Below are positions 27,101-34,104 of a stretch of 64,000 bases of DNA, in pieces. Within the stretch, counting starts at the first letter, position 1. Each line of letters begins with the position of its first letter. The notes under the pieces were generated by a model, which saw only the letters and a list, made by a program, of their open reading frames with translations, was not told the DNA's origin and did no database searches. The position numbers and the translations under genes are program-made. Source of the DNA: Sapria himalayana (Eukaryota; Streptophyta; Magnoliopsida; Malpighiales; Rafflesiaceae); the NCBI GenBank assembly GCA_029783825.1, contig JAREIK010017918.1, forward strand, positions 2,340,501 to 2,404,500. Reading direction: 5' to 3'.

Positions 27101-29370
27101 ATCATATAATCTATTCTGCTCAATTCTTAATAAAGTATTCATTAGTCTCATGATCCTACAAAAAAATTGAGTCACAAAATCAAAGAAATTATCTTGAAAC
27201 TATAATTTTTAGAGCATGGATTTTGCACATAATCGTGTGTTGTCCCTATTGCCTTGCTTATCATTTGTGCTTTCTACTTTTACTGTGCAAACTGCTACAT
27301 GTGCATGCAACTAAGAAAATGCATGTACCTGCACAAAACAAAAAGACGTGCCTAAGAACACTTGCTCGCCTTTAATTAATTCTATTTGTTGTTTCCTTTT
27401 TTTCTTCTTATAGATTATGCATGTGCACTATGCTGGTATAGTGCATGCGAATTGTTTTTCAAGTATTTGTAAATACTTACACACACACACACACTCACAC
27501 ACATGCTTAAGGTCAAATTTTCACTGAGGTTGGCTTTCATACCAAGTTGACATTTAAGGGCCACAATAAAATAAAATATAATCAATATTCACTCAATAAT
27601 AATTCAATAATCAATATAAATATTATTCTTATATAATAAAAAAAAATGATTGTGTCTGCTCACATATTGAATGTTCTTATCAAAAATTTATAAAAGAATA
27701 TCAATAAATAAAAAATAAACATAAAATTGCAAAATTATAATATTTATGTTTATATAATTTTCAATAAATAATTTAAAAAATAATAAAAAGGAAATAATTA
27801 TCTAAAATTTGACTGTTGATTATTGGGTATATAGTGCAGAAATATGAAGTAGGAAGATGAGTCACAAGACTAGTAGTACCTAAAAATTGTTGTTGGGTGA
27901 GTTGCTATCTTACTAAGAATGGATTCTATGTATTCTTATTGAACAAGGGTTGCAGAGAGAGAATTTTATGAGAACTCTTGAATGATTTTAGTACTTGATA
28001 TGTATTTATTAATTGTTTGTTATAATAATACAATTAATAAATATATGAGCTCTCTTTGCTGTGGTTCGTCCTATATTAGTATGTGCATTGAATAGACACT
28101 CATATTTTTGTCTATATAATAACTGGTACTCGGTTATCAATGTGTGCTGAATATCTCTCGTACACTGCAGTGTAACTCGGGCCAGACAGAAAATTCCTGA
28201 TCACATAGGACTTGATTGTGTGCAGTGTAACTCATACACTGCACACATTTCACTAACACTACATCCACTGTGCACCCACACTGAACCACTGCACACCAAT
28301 GCTGCACCAACTGTGCACCAACACTGCACCACTGCATCACTGCATACCTATATTGTACCACTATGCGCCAACACATGATAGCCTCCTGTTACACACACTC
28401 ATACGGAACACCCTCACTGCACACACGGTGTACTATGCAGGTCAATATGGCGAGCATTGATTTGTGTCGCACATGGTGGATGTTTCGACGGAAGCAGACT
28501 TCTGTATGCCTACTGTCTAATGGAAATTATGCACACACGTGTAATGTTACATGTTTGTGTACTATACTGGTATAGTGCACGCCTTAATTTCCATCTCTGG
28601 GGGGCCTTAGGGTTTCTTTTCTTTAAATAGGATTTGGCTCTAATATCATATAGAAAATCAAAACTCCATGTGGAAAAAATGGAGTCGAATGAAATGTATT
28701 AGTGAAGACCTTATATGTTAGGTGTTCTCTCATTCATAATGCAATAAAACAGACATATTACAAACTGCAATAAACCCTAGTGAGTCTCCTTGACAATAAA
28801 ATGGAGTGTTGTACCTTTATCCCATTTTACAAAACCAGCTGCTGCTTAAAGCAACATGCAAAACAATATTTTATAACACTTGCAAAACTCCTGAAACAGG
28901 AAATTTCACGGCTTCTTAAAGTTCAAGGCCCAAATGCCATTAGTGCAAAAGATGAGATTGCCAGGCTCTCACGGCACCTTGCTTCATTGGCACTTTTAGC
29001 AAAGCACAGGATGAACTGTATCAGAACTGCAATTAAGCGGAACATGGAAGTACAGAACTATGGGTATGCCAAACAGATGCTGGAGCTCCTCCTCACCAAA
29101 GCACCTATTAGTAAGCAAGATGAACTCAAGAGCCTGAGTGATATGTGTGTTCAAAGAGGTTCAGCTAATAGGTCCATGGATCTGCCTGAAGATCCAACAC
29201 ATTTCTGTGCTGCCACCCTCAGCCGCCTGTCCACCATAGGATATGATGCCTGTGATCTATGTGGTTCAAAGTTTTCTGCATTATCCGCACCTGGTTGTAT
29301 CATATGCGGTATGGGAAGCATTAAAAGATCGGATGTGCTTTCTGGCCCTGTTTCTTCCCCATTTGGCTGA
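6004..29370 (+). CDS. TWD40-2: TWD40-2-like protein, C-terminal part (seven exons; 5' exons outside window)
   Basis: Coding exons 6004-6116, 6620-6815, 6968-7079, 7159-7313, 13802-15194, 15545-15739 and 28900-29370 splice in one frame to about 877 residues ending in a TGA stop at 29368-29370. I recognise the product as the plant WD40-family protein TWD40-2 (Arabidopsis At5g24710 type), a subunit of the TPLATE/TSET complex that works with clathrin and AP-2 in endocytosis at the plasma membrane. Landmarks are LVGALNDRLLLANPTDI, FDSLRITPRSLD, GPQFTQ, WTQGIF, WGGGNWEIKTP, PIPEDFFQNT, an LPDGDVPQQ stretch, an alpha-solenoid-like LSRHLASLALLAKHR, and a C-terminal zinc-ribbon-like CDLC...CIIC. The Arabidopsis protein is roughly 1,380 residues, so about a third, including the beta-propeller, is upstream. 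Introns measure 503, 152, 79, 6488, 350 and 13160 bp. Some normally constant positions are changed, so reduced function or a paralogue is possible. No frameshift or internal stop was found. Confidence 0.88.
6620..6815 (+). CDS. TWD40-2: TWD40-2 exon b
   Basis: The acceptor is tttatgcag and the donor is TCAAG|gtacgg. It encodes LVGALNDRLLLANPTDI, then KKGVEIRSCLVGLLEPLLIGFATM and QITS, closely matching the family. The phase fits both neighbours: it completes a Val codon at the left edge and leaves AG for an Arg codon at the right. Confidence 0.88.
6968..7079 (+). CDS. TWD40-2: TWD40-2 exon c
   Basis: The acceptor is tccccccag and the donor is CACAA|gtgagt. It encodes (R)FDSLRITPRSLDVL followed by CGDLAVSLSQAGPQFTQ, a signature stretch of the family. 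After the split Arg codon it is exactly 37 codons long, with no stop in the spliced frame. Confidence 0.88.
7159..7313 (+). CDS. TWD40-2: TWD40-2 exon d
   Basis: The acceptor is aattcaaag and the donor is ACAAA|gtatgc. It encodes AVKALCFSTALSVLKDELLR, then RDYPHC and FRQLGHAST(K). Compared with the family as I remember it (KALRFSTAL, FRQLGYACIKYGQFD), several usually fixed residues differ. The last Lys codon is split and completed by the A at 13802, after a 6.5-kb intron. Confidence 0.86.
7314..8029. other. Start of 6.5-kb intron, no gene
   Basis: This is intron sequence following exon d. The complementary frames at 7854-8213 may include the degraded N-terminal leader of the glycosyltransferase relic that follows, but I see no firm match before about 8030. 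Confidence 0.5.
8030..9143 (+). pseudogene. Glycosyltransferase family GT34 pseudogene
   Basis: Pieces in shifting frames follow the order of plant GT34 enzymes (xyloglucan xylosyltransferase / galactomannan galactosyltransferase type, Golgi type II membrane proteins). FVRLWSLWSH looks like the transmembrane leader. Then come LLDPPDKTFCDDP, IEKSMTLWDEKRATWL and HPSFAPGSRDHMLL (about 8220-8345), KVDCCRIHRIDVYYNTALLH and YWAKLP...HPEVEWIGWMDS (8430-8590), NYQWSMDFVNKWSQMG and FKDKLSPDLDDQSALVY (8740-8890), and ISERYMEMERGDG (9000). Frameshifts and in-frame stops at 8671-8673 (in place of the Trp of the usual HGW) and 8922-8924 break it. The metal-binding DxD reads DSN. The last part of the catalytic domain (the THFTGC region) is missing. 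It lies within a TWD40-2 intron on the same strand. These genes are often intronless, so its mode of copying cannot be told. Confidence 0.85.
9144..9800. other. Intron sequence, probable relic of copia element
   Basis: Sequence at 9590-9800 is similar to 25570-25690 joined to 26286-26400, so it belongs to the same repeated copia-derived family. No intact frame is seen. Confidence 0.4.
9810..10500 (-). pseudogene. Decayed Ty1/copia integrase, tandem copy 1
   Basis: On the minus strand, a stretch reading FKYTINFIDDNS (about 10430-10470) resembles the integrase core start. Further on, the pieces EKAEKK, LIETVHILL, MNILNYF and ETVLTTIYL (about 10110-10210, with stops between) match the copia 'NGVAERKNRHL...' to 'TACYLINR' block. 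Many stops and frameshifts are present. Similar DNA lies at 10553-11130 and at about 26370-26960. Confidence 0.6.
10553..11160 (-). pseudogene. Decayed Ty1/copia integrase, tandem copy 2
   Basis: The minus-strand frame at 10553-10741 begins ILTAIYITNRMSS, equivalent to the copia 'TACYLINRMPS' motif. The preceding frame at 10738-10923 holds the decayed 'PQQNGVAE' region. Flanking DNA at 11090-11160 parallels 10480-10550, so the two copies form a direct tandem duplication with a period of about 620 bp. Confidence 0.55.
11161..12050. other. AT-rich intron sequence
   Basis: This is probably further decayed copia sequence continuing from copy 2. No motif could be named. A poly-T run lies near 12008-12022. 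Confidence 0.35.
12051..12380. repeat. TGCA/GCAC-rich block 1
   Basis: Dense tgc/gca words (for example ctgcattgtgcattgcttgcc, gcgcactgtgcatgcc) produce two overlapping Cys/His-rich frames (12103-12428) that look like composition artefacts. It is preceded by 'accctaattatggttt', as other such blocks in this intron system are adjacent to ccctaatt. Confidence 0.4.
12381..13801. other. Intron sequence with TGCA-rich block 2 (13380-13530)
   Basis: At 13380-13530, words such as atgtgcatgc and cacatgcatctgtgctg repeat on both strands. The rest is AT-rich, with no gene. The acceptor of exon e ends it at 13801. Confidence 0.45.
13802..15194 (+). CDS. TWD40-2: TWD40-2 exon e (large, 464 codons)
   Basis: The acceptor is aatgatgcag and the donor is GGGCAG|gtgaaa. 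It begins (K)YGQFDSAKETFEVIADYG and continues through DLFICHLNPSAMR, WTQGIFSNFA, GGGNWEIKTP, DGTIPAIIANHIGVFLG, a low-complexity Ser/Thr/Pro-rich region, IPIPEDFFQNT, LPDGDVPQQ and FDLSILGVGDS, to VQPGQ. The acidic EEFKKTYSIAPGDAGSSDDE and the LQIRIRDKP block are also family-typical. The open frame runs past the donor to 15323, but that tail is unlike the family and is read as intron. The Met at 13860 is internal. Confidence 0.9.
15195..15544. other. Intron between exons e and f
   Basis: A 350-bp intron, gtgaaa to tgtcag. Its first part keeps exon e's frame open to a TGA at 15321-15323, but that sequence is not family-like. Confidence 0.8.
15545..15739 (+). CDS. TWD40-2: TWD40-2 exon f
   Basis: The acceptor is tcatgtcag and the donor is CTTCAG|gtatta. 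It is exactly 65 codons, containing ECFKTGITHLEQNQLSDALS and DEAFLALAKDLSRG, ending SAQYKIAVKLLQ. This is the conserved tetratricopeptide-like helix pair that precedes the C-terminal solenoid. The next exon (EISRLL...) continues the family sequence directly across a 13.2-kb intron. Confidence 0.9.
15740..16139. other. Start of 13.2-kb intron, with (AC)n at 15859-15878
   Basis: Intron sequence after the donor gtatta. A short ten-unit CA microsatellite is present. No gene was seen. Confidence 0.6.
16140..17335 (+). repeat. Retroelement-derived duplicated unit A
   Basis: The start (ggattgccctaatcatttta, tatataagagta) aligns with 17370-17410. The TGCA-rich block at 16330-16640, the 'atggattatcatagta' stretch near 16791 and the 'gagatatcattgaatttattcat' stretch near 16957 all have counterparts in unit B in the same order. 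A tgatattagagtc sequence at about 16275 resembles a decayed methionine-tRNA primer site. This suggests LTR and leader DNA duplicated in tandem. Confidence 0.5.
17336..18420 (+). repeat. Retroelement-derived duplicated unit B
   Basis: Parallel to unit A: 'ggttgccccaattatatttatt', 'tatataagagtgtaaattg', a TGCA-rich block at 17525-17745, 'atggattattgtagttgag' and 'gagtttattcaccatgata'. It ends with a stretch like 17225-17330. Divergence from unit A is high, so the duplication is old. Confidence 0.5.
18421..20504 (+). mobile_element. Decayed LTR-retrotransposon interior and LTR relic
   Basis: 19400-19560 is similar to 23190-23300, marking a shared internal region of one element family. 19640-19930 is similar to the LTR-like stretch at 2440-2770. 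Only short broken frames exist and no domain can be named with confidence. Confidence 0.4.
20505..20770. repeat. 'gcatgaggtgcc' repeat block
   Basis: Iterated cctcaggtg/gaggtgcc/aaggtgca words flanked by AT-rich sequence. It probably belongs to the same family as 1201-1306. Confidence 0.35.
20771..21640. other. AT-rich intron sequence with TA/CA microsatellite
   Basis: 20876-20960 is a mixed (TA/CA/TG) simple repeat. No gene is visible. Confidence 0.5.
21641..22565 (+). other. Moderate-GC intron segment with orphan coding-like frame (about 21872-22062)
   Basis: The composition is less AT-rich and less repeat-like than the flanks. An open stretch around 21908-22060 reads YCPVWMCSVCDLD, then TNGRFLLDEKPKAVI and PAGPTAAQFFW, before a stop. 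I do not recognise it, and it has no counterpart in the TWD40-2 family at this place. It may be a captured gene fragment, or chance. 22494-22535 and 22552-22590 form a short direct repeat (ttcaatagRRtatcat). Confidence 0.3.
21686..21710. repeat. 9-bp perfect inverted repeat (CAATAGGGG / CCCCTATTG)
   Basis: CAATAGGGG, a 7-base spacer CGGGTTA, then CCCCTATTG. It could be a hairpin or the fused ends of a lost small element. Confidence 0.6.
22566..23300. mobile_element. Decayed LTR-retrotransposon segment around the second hAT MITE
   Basis: 23180-23300 parallels 19430-19550 (for example tattttacgag, then a two-base change, then cttcttcatggagaagattt against cttttccaagagatgg). The same segment appears to continue right of the hAT insertion at 24083. 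The 22566-22740 part is GC-richer and unassigned. Confidence 0.35.
23301..24082. mobile_element. hAT-type MITE (copy 2) with perfect 8-bp TSD
   Basis: The element is 23309-24074 (766 bp): TAGAGGTGTCAAATGGG at the left and ...TTGACACCTCTA at the right, with perfectly complementary outer 12 bases. Identical 8-bp duplications AGTATAAT lie at 23301-23308 and 24075-24082. The interior has the same gtgccgtgcc/ggcccggcacg composition as copy 1. The overlapping frames on both strands (Arg/Pro/Ala-rich) are not genes. It splits a decayed retroelement, so it arrived later. Confidence 0.9.
24083..25682 (-). mobile_element. Decayed copia element part with about 650-bp direct duplication
   Basis: 24330-24790 and 24880-25420 align in order: caatctacaaattgcaaatg against caatctacaaattatatttg; 'ttatagtgaata'; 'gagagtgataggatgatcaa' against 'gaaagtgattggatgatcaa'. 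The element lies leftward of the integrase relic at 26.4-27.2 kb and is probably the same minus-strand element. No domain is recognisable. Confidence 0.4.
25683..26290. mobile_element. Insertion splitting a copia relic; GGAGCT-rich
   Basis: The flanks align continuously with 9590-9800 except for this roughly 600-bp segment. It begins near GTTTTAAAAGG (25692) and ends near CCTTTAAAAC (26275-26284), an 11-base, one-mismatch inverted pair. Inside are a 'ggcgtaagcc' block, a long AT-rich run, a CT-rich stretch (cattgctcctctccc, twice) and repeated GGAGCT words (26160-26265). No transposase was seen. A target duplication was not resolved. Confidence 0.5.
26291..27180 (-). pseudogene. Decayed copia integrase region, third copy
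   Basis: 26370-26960 is similar in order to 9830-10560 (ttaaaaaatgagttttaattaaaa against ctaaaaaataagttttta; 'aaatcgtatctttaaaa' against 'aaaacggtctctcaaaa'; the gtcaaattgaggagtatgata end). The 104-codon minus frame (26861-27175) belongs to this relic and is not a real gene. Confidence 0.5.
27181..28580 (-). mobile_element. Probable leader, primer site and LTR of the minus-strand copia relic
   Basis: TGCA-rich block at 27210-27450. At 27527-27538 the minus strand reads TTGGTATGAAAG, close to the methionine-tRNA primer site TGGTATCAGAGC, so LTR-like DNA would extend to the right. 28136-28440 is a degenerate array of cactgcacca/ctgcac words, and 28550-28575 repeats the 'ctatgctggtatagtgca' stretch seen at 27428-27446. 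Confidence 0.4.
28581..28899. other. End of 13.2-kb intron
   Basis: Contains ggctctaatatcat (28636-28649), a second decayed reverse-complement primer-site-like sequence. It then runs to the polypyrimidine-poor acceptor ctgaaacag before exon g. Confidence 0.5.
28900..29370 (+). CDS. TWD40-2: TWD40-2 terminal exon g
   Basis: The acceptor is ctgaaacag. The exon encodes 156 residues plus TGA. It contains LSRHLASLALLAKHRMNCIR, AIKRNMEVQNYGYAKQML, DMCVQRGSANRSMDLPEDPT, LSRLSTIGYDACDLCGSKFS and the final CIICGMGSIKRSD...SPFG, the standard end of the family. Two CxxC pairs resemble a zinc ribbon. The upstream open extension (28780-28899) is intron. A long GT/GC microsatellite starts about 25 bases after the stop and would lie in the 3' untranslated region. 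Confidence 0.92.
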   Translation, partial: EISRLLKVQGPNAISAKDEIARLSRHLASLALLAKHRMNCIRTAIKRNMEVQNYGYAKQMLELLLTKAPISKQDELKSLSDMCVQRGSANRSMDLPEDPTHFCAATLSRLSTIGYDACDLCGSKFSALSAPGCIICGMGSIKRSDVLSGPVSSPFG

Positions 29371-29394
29371 GATTTTAATGCCATTTTTGGTTGC

Positions 29395-29406
29395 TTGTGT
29401 GCGTGC

Positions 29407-29445
<39 letters not shown>

Positions 29446-29514
29446 CGTGTGTGTGTGTGTGTGTGCGTGCGTGCGTGTGTGTGTGTGTGTGTGCGTGCGT
29501 GTGTGTGTGTGTGC

Positions 29515-29555
<41 letters not shown>

Positions 29556-29578
29556 CGTGTGTGCGTGCGTGCATGTGT
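29395..29578 (+). repeat. Compound (GT)n/(GCGT)n microsatellite in 3' UTR
   Basis: About 180 bp of uninterrupted alternating purine-pyrimidine sequence, GT runs broken by gcgtgcgt blocks. It starts 25 bases after the TWD40-2 stop. The Cys/Val and His/Thr frames over it are artefacts. Such a tract favours Z-DNA and length change. Confidence 0.95.
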
Positions 29579-30099
29579 TTTCTGATCACTATGCTGAGCT
29601 GCATTACATTCAGATTCTATTTATGGGTAGGTCTCAGGCGGAGTTGTACTTCTTAGGAGAAGAGAAAGTGTACATTTGTTTTCAAAAATTATGGTAATTT
29701 TTAAGAGTTTTGTTGTAATATGTTCCAAATTGAGAATTTTCTGAAAGTGAAGTGAAATTAATGAGAATTTTCTGGAATGGATGCCTTTTTCTTGTAGTAG
29801 TACTGGTAAATGTTAGTGCATTACGATTTTTAGAAGTTGAGTGTAATATGATCAACATGCTTTTTTGAAGTTGTTTACATAAAAAATGATACGTTGCTTG
29901 TATGATTTGCACGAGGACATTTGTTTGTAAATTTGCAGTCCATTTCTTAAATCAATGCCTATCTATTATGCTAAGCAATATAGACTAGTTTTTTTTTTTA
30001 TTTTTGGTTTTTTTTTTTTGTTTTTTTTTTGGTTTTTTTTTTTGTTTTATTTTCTGTTTGTTAAACCAAGCATCAGAACTTCACCTGATCATTGAGCCT
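29579..30099. other. Probable 3' untranslated and downstream region
   Basis: AT-rich. Several T-rich homopolymer runs (ggttttttttttt, about 29990-30050) are present. No clear poly(A) signal could be fixed. No gene was seen. Confidence 0.4.
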
Positions 30100-30365
30100 A
30101 GTAGGCTATAGTGTAAGTGGGATTCATAGGTGCTACATTCACTTGGTACTGTAGTGGCAAGTTTGAGAAAAATTGGCTAAGGTTAGACGCATTCGTGATG
30201 AATTATCCCTGGGCGAATCACTCTAATGAAGAAAAAACCTCATTTTGTGTTTCAAATAGTGTGGTCAAGCATGATGATTTTTTACATGATTGTAGAAAAC
30301 TCAGCAAGATCCAAGGTGATCCATTTAAAATTGTAACATCTAGCTTTAAAAAAAAAAAAGGCTAA
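30100..30365 (+). pseudogene. LINE (non-LTR retrotransposon) endonuclease scrap
   Basis: The frame at 30117-30365 reads MGFIGATFTWYCSGKFEKNWLRLDAFVMN. This resembles the '(L)GFxGxxFTW...RLDRFL' end of the apurinic-type endonuclease in plant LINEs. It ends in a poly-A run (30347-30358), but no reverse transcriptase follows. Confidence 0.5.
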
Positions 30366-30636
30366 AATCAGTGTTAAATATGTTTGGTGACATTCAACAA
30401 GCATGGATACTCTAATTCCAGGGACATAAGTTTTGATCTCTATGAATGTCGTATATGTTCTCGGGGTGTTTGACGATTTACCTATCATGTGGTTTGGACG
30501 GGGGGCCTTGTCTACTTAGACCACATGGCCTCAAGGTTTGTGTATGAGCCAAGGCATAGCATGAGTTGGGTTTGAGGAGATACGGCGAGGAGACGAAAAC
30601 AAATGCAATTTAAATCTCCCAAGCCTAGTGTTGAGA
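30366..30636. other. Spacer left of the copia element
   Basis: Unassigned moderate-GC sequence. No gene was seen. Confidence 0.4.
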
Positions 30637-30641
30637 GATCA

Positions 30642-30876
30642 TGTTATAAAATAAAACTAAACCCGTAATAATTTGAAAGATATAAAATTCAAAAGTAAAG
30701 TAATAAATTATATTAGGAAATAAAATACATTCAAAAGAAAATGAGAAATTGGAATACATGGGAATAAATTTCAAAGAAATAGAAAAGTCTTTTATATAGG
30801 AAAAAGTTTGAAAATCTCCAAACAATTTTCCAATGTGGGCAATGTGATTTTTACCTACCCCCATATTAAAATAACA
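30642..30876 (-). repeat. 3' LTR of the copia element (left copy)
   Basis: Same length and ends as the right copy. Most differences between the two are C/T or G/A, and this copy carries more of the A/T states, as expected from decay of methylated cytosines. Confidence 0.93.
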
Positions 30877-31069
30877 TTCTCCCACTTGAAAATTACTTTC
30901 TTTGCTTGTCAATACTTGCTTCTAATCTTGTTAAGCCACATGAAGTTCTACACCATTCAAACTTATCATTGATGATCGGTTTGGTTAAAACATCCGCTAT
31001 GTTTTCTTCGGTATCAATCTTTTGCAAATCCACACTTCCTCCTTCTACTTTCTCTCGTACAAAATGATA

Positions 31070-32779
31070 TTATACCCTGATGTGTTTTGTCTTGGAGTGA
31101 AATACTGGATTTCTTGCTAAGTGTAGAGCACTTTGACTATCACAAAATAAAGTAACCTTATTTTGTTTATATCCAAGCTCTTCCAACAATATTTGAAACC
31201 AGATTGCTTCTTTACTGGCTTGTGTAGCTGCAACATATTCTGCTTCTGTCGTAGAAGTAGATACAATAGGCTGCAATTTCGAAACCCAACTTACAGCTCC
31301 TCCAGCAAGAGAAAAAACATAACCTGTTGTAGACTTGCTATTATTAACATTTCCAGCATAGTCTGCATCAACATAACCTCTGACAATAAGATCTGAACTT
31401 CCATAGCATATTGTAGTATTTGAGGTTCCTTTCAGATATCTGAAAATCCTCTTCACAGTACTCCAATGTTCTAAGCCCGGATTTGTCATGAATCGACTAA
31501 CAACTCCCACTGCTTGTGTAATATCTGGTCTTGTACAAATCTTTGCAAACATTAAACTTCCCACTACTGATGCATACGGTACTCGAGACATCTTCATCCT
31601 CTCTTCTTCCGAGCTAGGACACATACTTGAGGATAATTTGAAATTAACAGGAAGATGGGTAGAAATTGGCTTACTATCTTGCATGTTGAAGCGACACAAG
31701 ATTTTGTTAAAATAATTTTGTTGAGAAAGCGAAATCTTCTTATTATTTCTATCTCGGTAAATCTGCATCCCTAGAATCTTGTTTGCTAGTCCCAAGTCAT
31801 TCATATTAAATTCCCTAGCCAATTGTGCCTTCAATTCTTAGATTCGACATTTGTTTGGGCCTACTACCAACATGTCATCCACATATAATAGTAAAATGAT
31901 TAAATCATTTTCTTCAAATCTTTTGTAGTATGTACAATGGTCTGAACTGAGTCTATTATATCCAAGGCTCATGATGAAGGAATCAAATCTCTTATACCAA
32001 CACCTCGGTGCTTGTTTCAAATCTTATAGAGATTTGTTCAACTTACAAACCAAGTTCTCATTACCAATTTCAACAAATCCTTCTGGCTGGAACATATAAA
32101 TTTCTTCTTCAATTTCTCCATGAAGAAAAGTAGTTTTAACATCTAACTGCTCCAAATGAAAATCAAGTGTAGCACATAGAGTCATTACTACTCTAATTGT
32201 TGTAAGACGAACCACCAGAGAAAAAATTTCATTGAAGTCAATACCTTCTTTTTGAGCATACCCCTTTATCACCAATCTTGCACGATACTGTTCTACTTGA
32301 TCATTGTTATCCCGCTTTATCTTGTAAACTCATTTGTTGTCAATAACTTTTCTTCCGATTGGTAACGGTACTAGCTTCCAAGTCTTGTTCTTGTGTAGAG
32401 CTTCAATTTCTTCCACCATTGCTGTCATCCACAGAGATGCATCTGAATTATTTGAAGCTTCTTGAAATGTGGAAGGTTCTCCATCTTCTGTTAGGAGACA
32501 ATATGCAATGTTGCTCTCCGTAACATACTCCGAATGCCAAGCTGGCGGTCTTTTATTATGAATTGGCCGACTAACCCCTTGAGCCTCAAACACGACTTGT
32601 TCTTGTGCTTCATGCTCTAATTCTTTCTCCATTGACTTTGGAACATCTTGTATATGATCATTTTCTATAAGAACAATGGTAGTTTTTGAAACTTCTTTAA
32701 ATGTGCTATAATCTTCAATTTTTTCTTTAAAAATTACATCGCTGCTGATAATTACCTTGTGGTCAGTGGGTTCCCACAA
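31070..32779 (-). pseudogene. copia reverse transcriptase and RNase H
   Basis: RT palm motifs LDVKTTFLHGEIEEEIYM and the active-site YVDDML (31868-31885). RNase H shows VDADYAG, TTEAEYVAATQA and CDSQSALHLARN. Stops lie at about 32021-32023, 32276-32330 and 31835-31837 (for example KSL-stop-DLKQAPR), so no full polyprotein can be made. Confidence 0.93.
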
Positions 32780-33563
32780 GCGATACCCCCTTTACTCCTT
32801 CAGCATACCCTAAGAATATGCATTTTCTGGATTTTGGATCCAGCTTTGCTCTTTCTTGGGTGTTGTACATTACATATGCAGGACATCCAAAATAATGTAA
32901 AGTAGAGTAGTCTACTGGCTTACCCGTCCACATCTCCATCGGTATCTTCAAATCAATCGATGTTGATGGCGATCGATTTATCACATAGCATGCAGTTTTT
33001 GCTGCTTCCGCCCAAAAGGACTTGGGTAGTCTTGTAGTTGTTAACATTGCTCTCATTCTTTCTGCAAGAGTTCTGTTCAACCGTTCTGCTACTCTATTTT
33101 GTTGTGGCGTGTATGTGACTGTGAACTGTCGTTTGATACCTTCTTGCTTACAAAAAACAAGAAATTCACTAACTGTATACTCACTTCCATTATCTGTCCG
33201 CAAACACTTAATTCTTTTCCCATATTCAAGTTCCACCCATGCTTTGAATTCTTTAAAAGTTAAAAATACATCTGACTTTTTCTTGATTGGATATACCCAA
33301 CATCTCCTTGAATAATCATCAATGAAGGATACAAAATACTTTGCTCCTCCATAAGATATTTCAGGTGATTCCCATACATCAGAATATATCAAGTCTAGCA
33401 TATTTTTACTTCTTATATTTGATCTTTTAAATGTCAATCTATTCTGCTTACTAGTAACACAATGCTCACAAAAAAGTAAATTTACTGTTTTGAGCCCCGG
33501 AAGTAACTTTTTATTAGAGAGAATCTTCAAACCTTGTTCTGACATGTGACATAGTTTAAGATG
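32763..33563 (-). pseudogene. copia integrase
   Basis: The zinc-binding part reads HLKLCHMSEQG ... CEHC, preceded by a TGA where Trp is usual. The catalytic residues of the D,D-35-E core are present in SDVW, TDNGSEY and AERLNRT. The GKPVDYSTLHYFGCPAYV segment follows, as in other copia elements. The frame is broken near 32790-32800. Confidence 0.92.
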
Positions 33564-33985
33564 TCATATCATTGTTGATTCTTCTTCCTTAGTAATTGAT
33601 GCAACACATGCATTTGCTTCCTGTACTGTTTCTCCTTTAAGTATGAATAAATTTGCCGTGATCTTTTCTCCCTTCATTACCACGAGTGAACCTCTCACAA
33701 TTTTTATCATCCCATTTTCAATATGAGTTTTGCATCCAAGACTATCTATTTGTCCCAAAGACAATAGATTTTTCTTCAAGTCAATCACATGTCGTACATC
33801 TTGAATGGTACGAATCATACCATCAAACATTTTAATTTTGATAGTACTCACACCAATAAATTTCAAAGTATGATCATCACCTATGTGCACTGACCCACCT
33901 GAGATTGGTTCATATTTTTAAAACCAATCTCTCTGAGAAGTCATATGTCACGATGCTCCTGAGTCTAGCAACCATACATCACTAA
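33564..33985 (-). pseudogene. copia aspartic protease region
   Basis: The catalytic motif LLDSGAS (about 33957-33977) is followed at once by a stop and HMTSQRDWF. Then comes the conserved stretch VRHVIDLKKNLLSLGQID. A second stop lies at the WF junction. Confidence 0.88.
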
Positions 33986-34104
33986 ACTGTTTTTTACTTT
34001 CAACTATTGTTGTTGCCTCACTATACAAAATACTATCTTCATCATTGATGCTTGCAACATTCCCTTGTGTCTTAGATAACTCATCATCTATATTTCTTTT
34101 CTTA

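Noticed and set aside
28780..28899. N-terminal extension of the last exon's open frame from Met 28780
   Set aside because: The sequence before the acceptor at 28899 does not match the family, while exon f joins exactly to GAA at 28900.
29243..29697. Cys/Val-rich + frames and a His/Thr-rich minus frame of 64-137 codons
   Set aside because: They are produced by the GT/GC microsatellite after the TWD40-2 stop codon.
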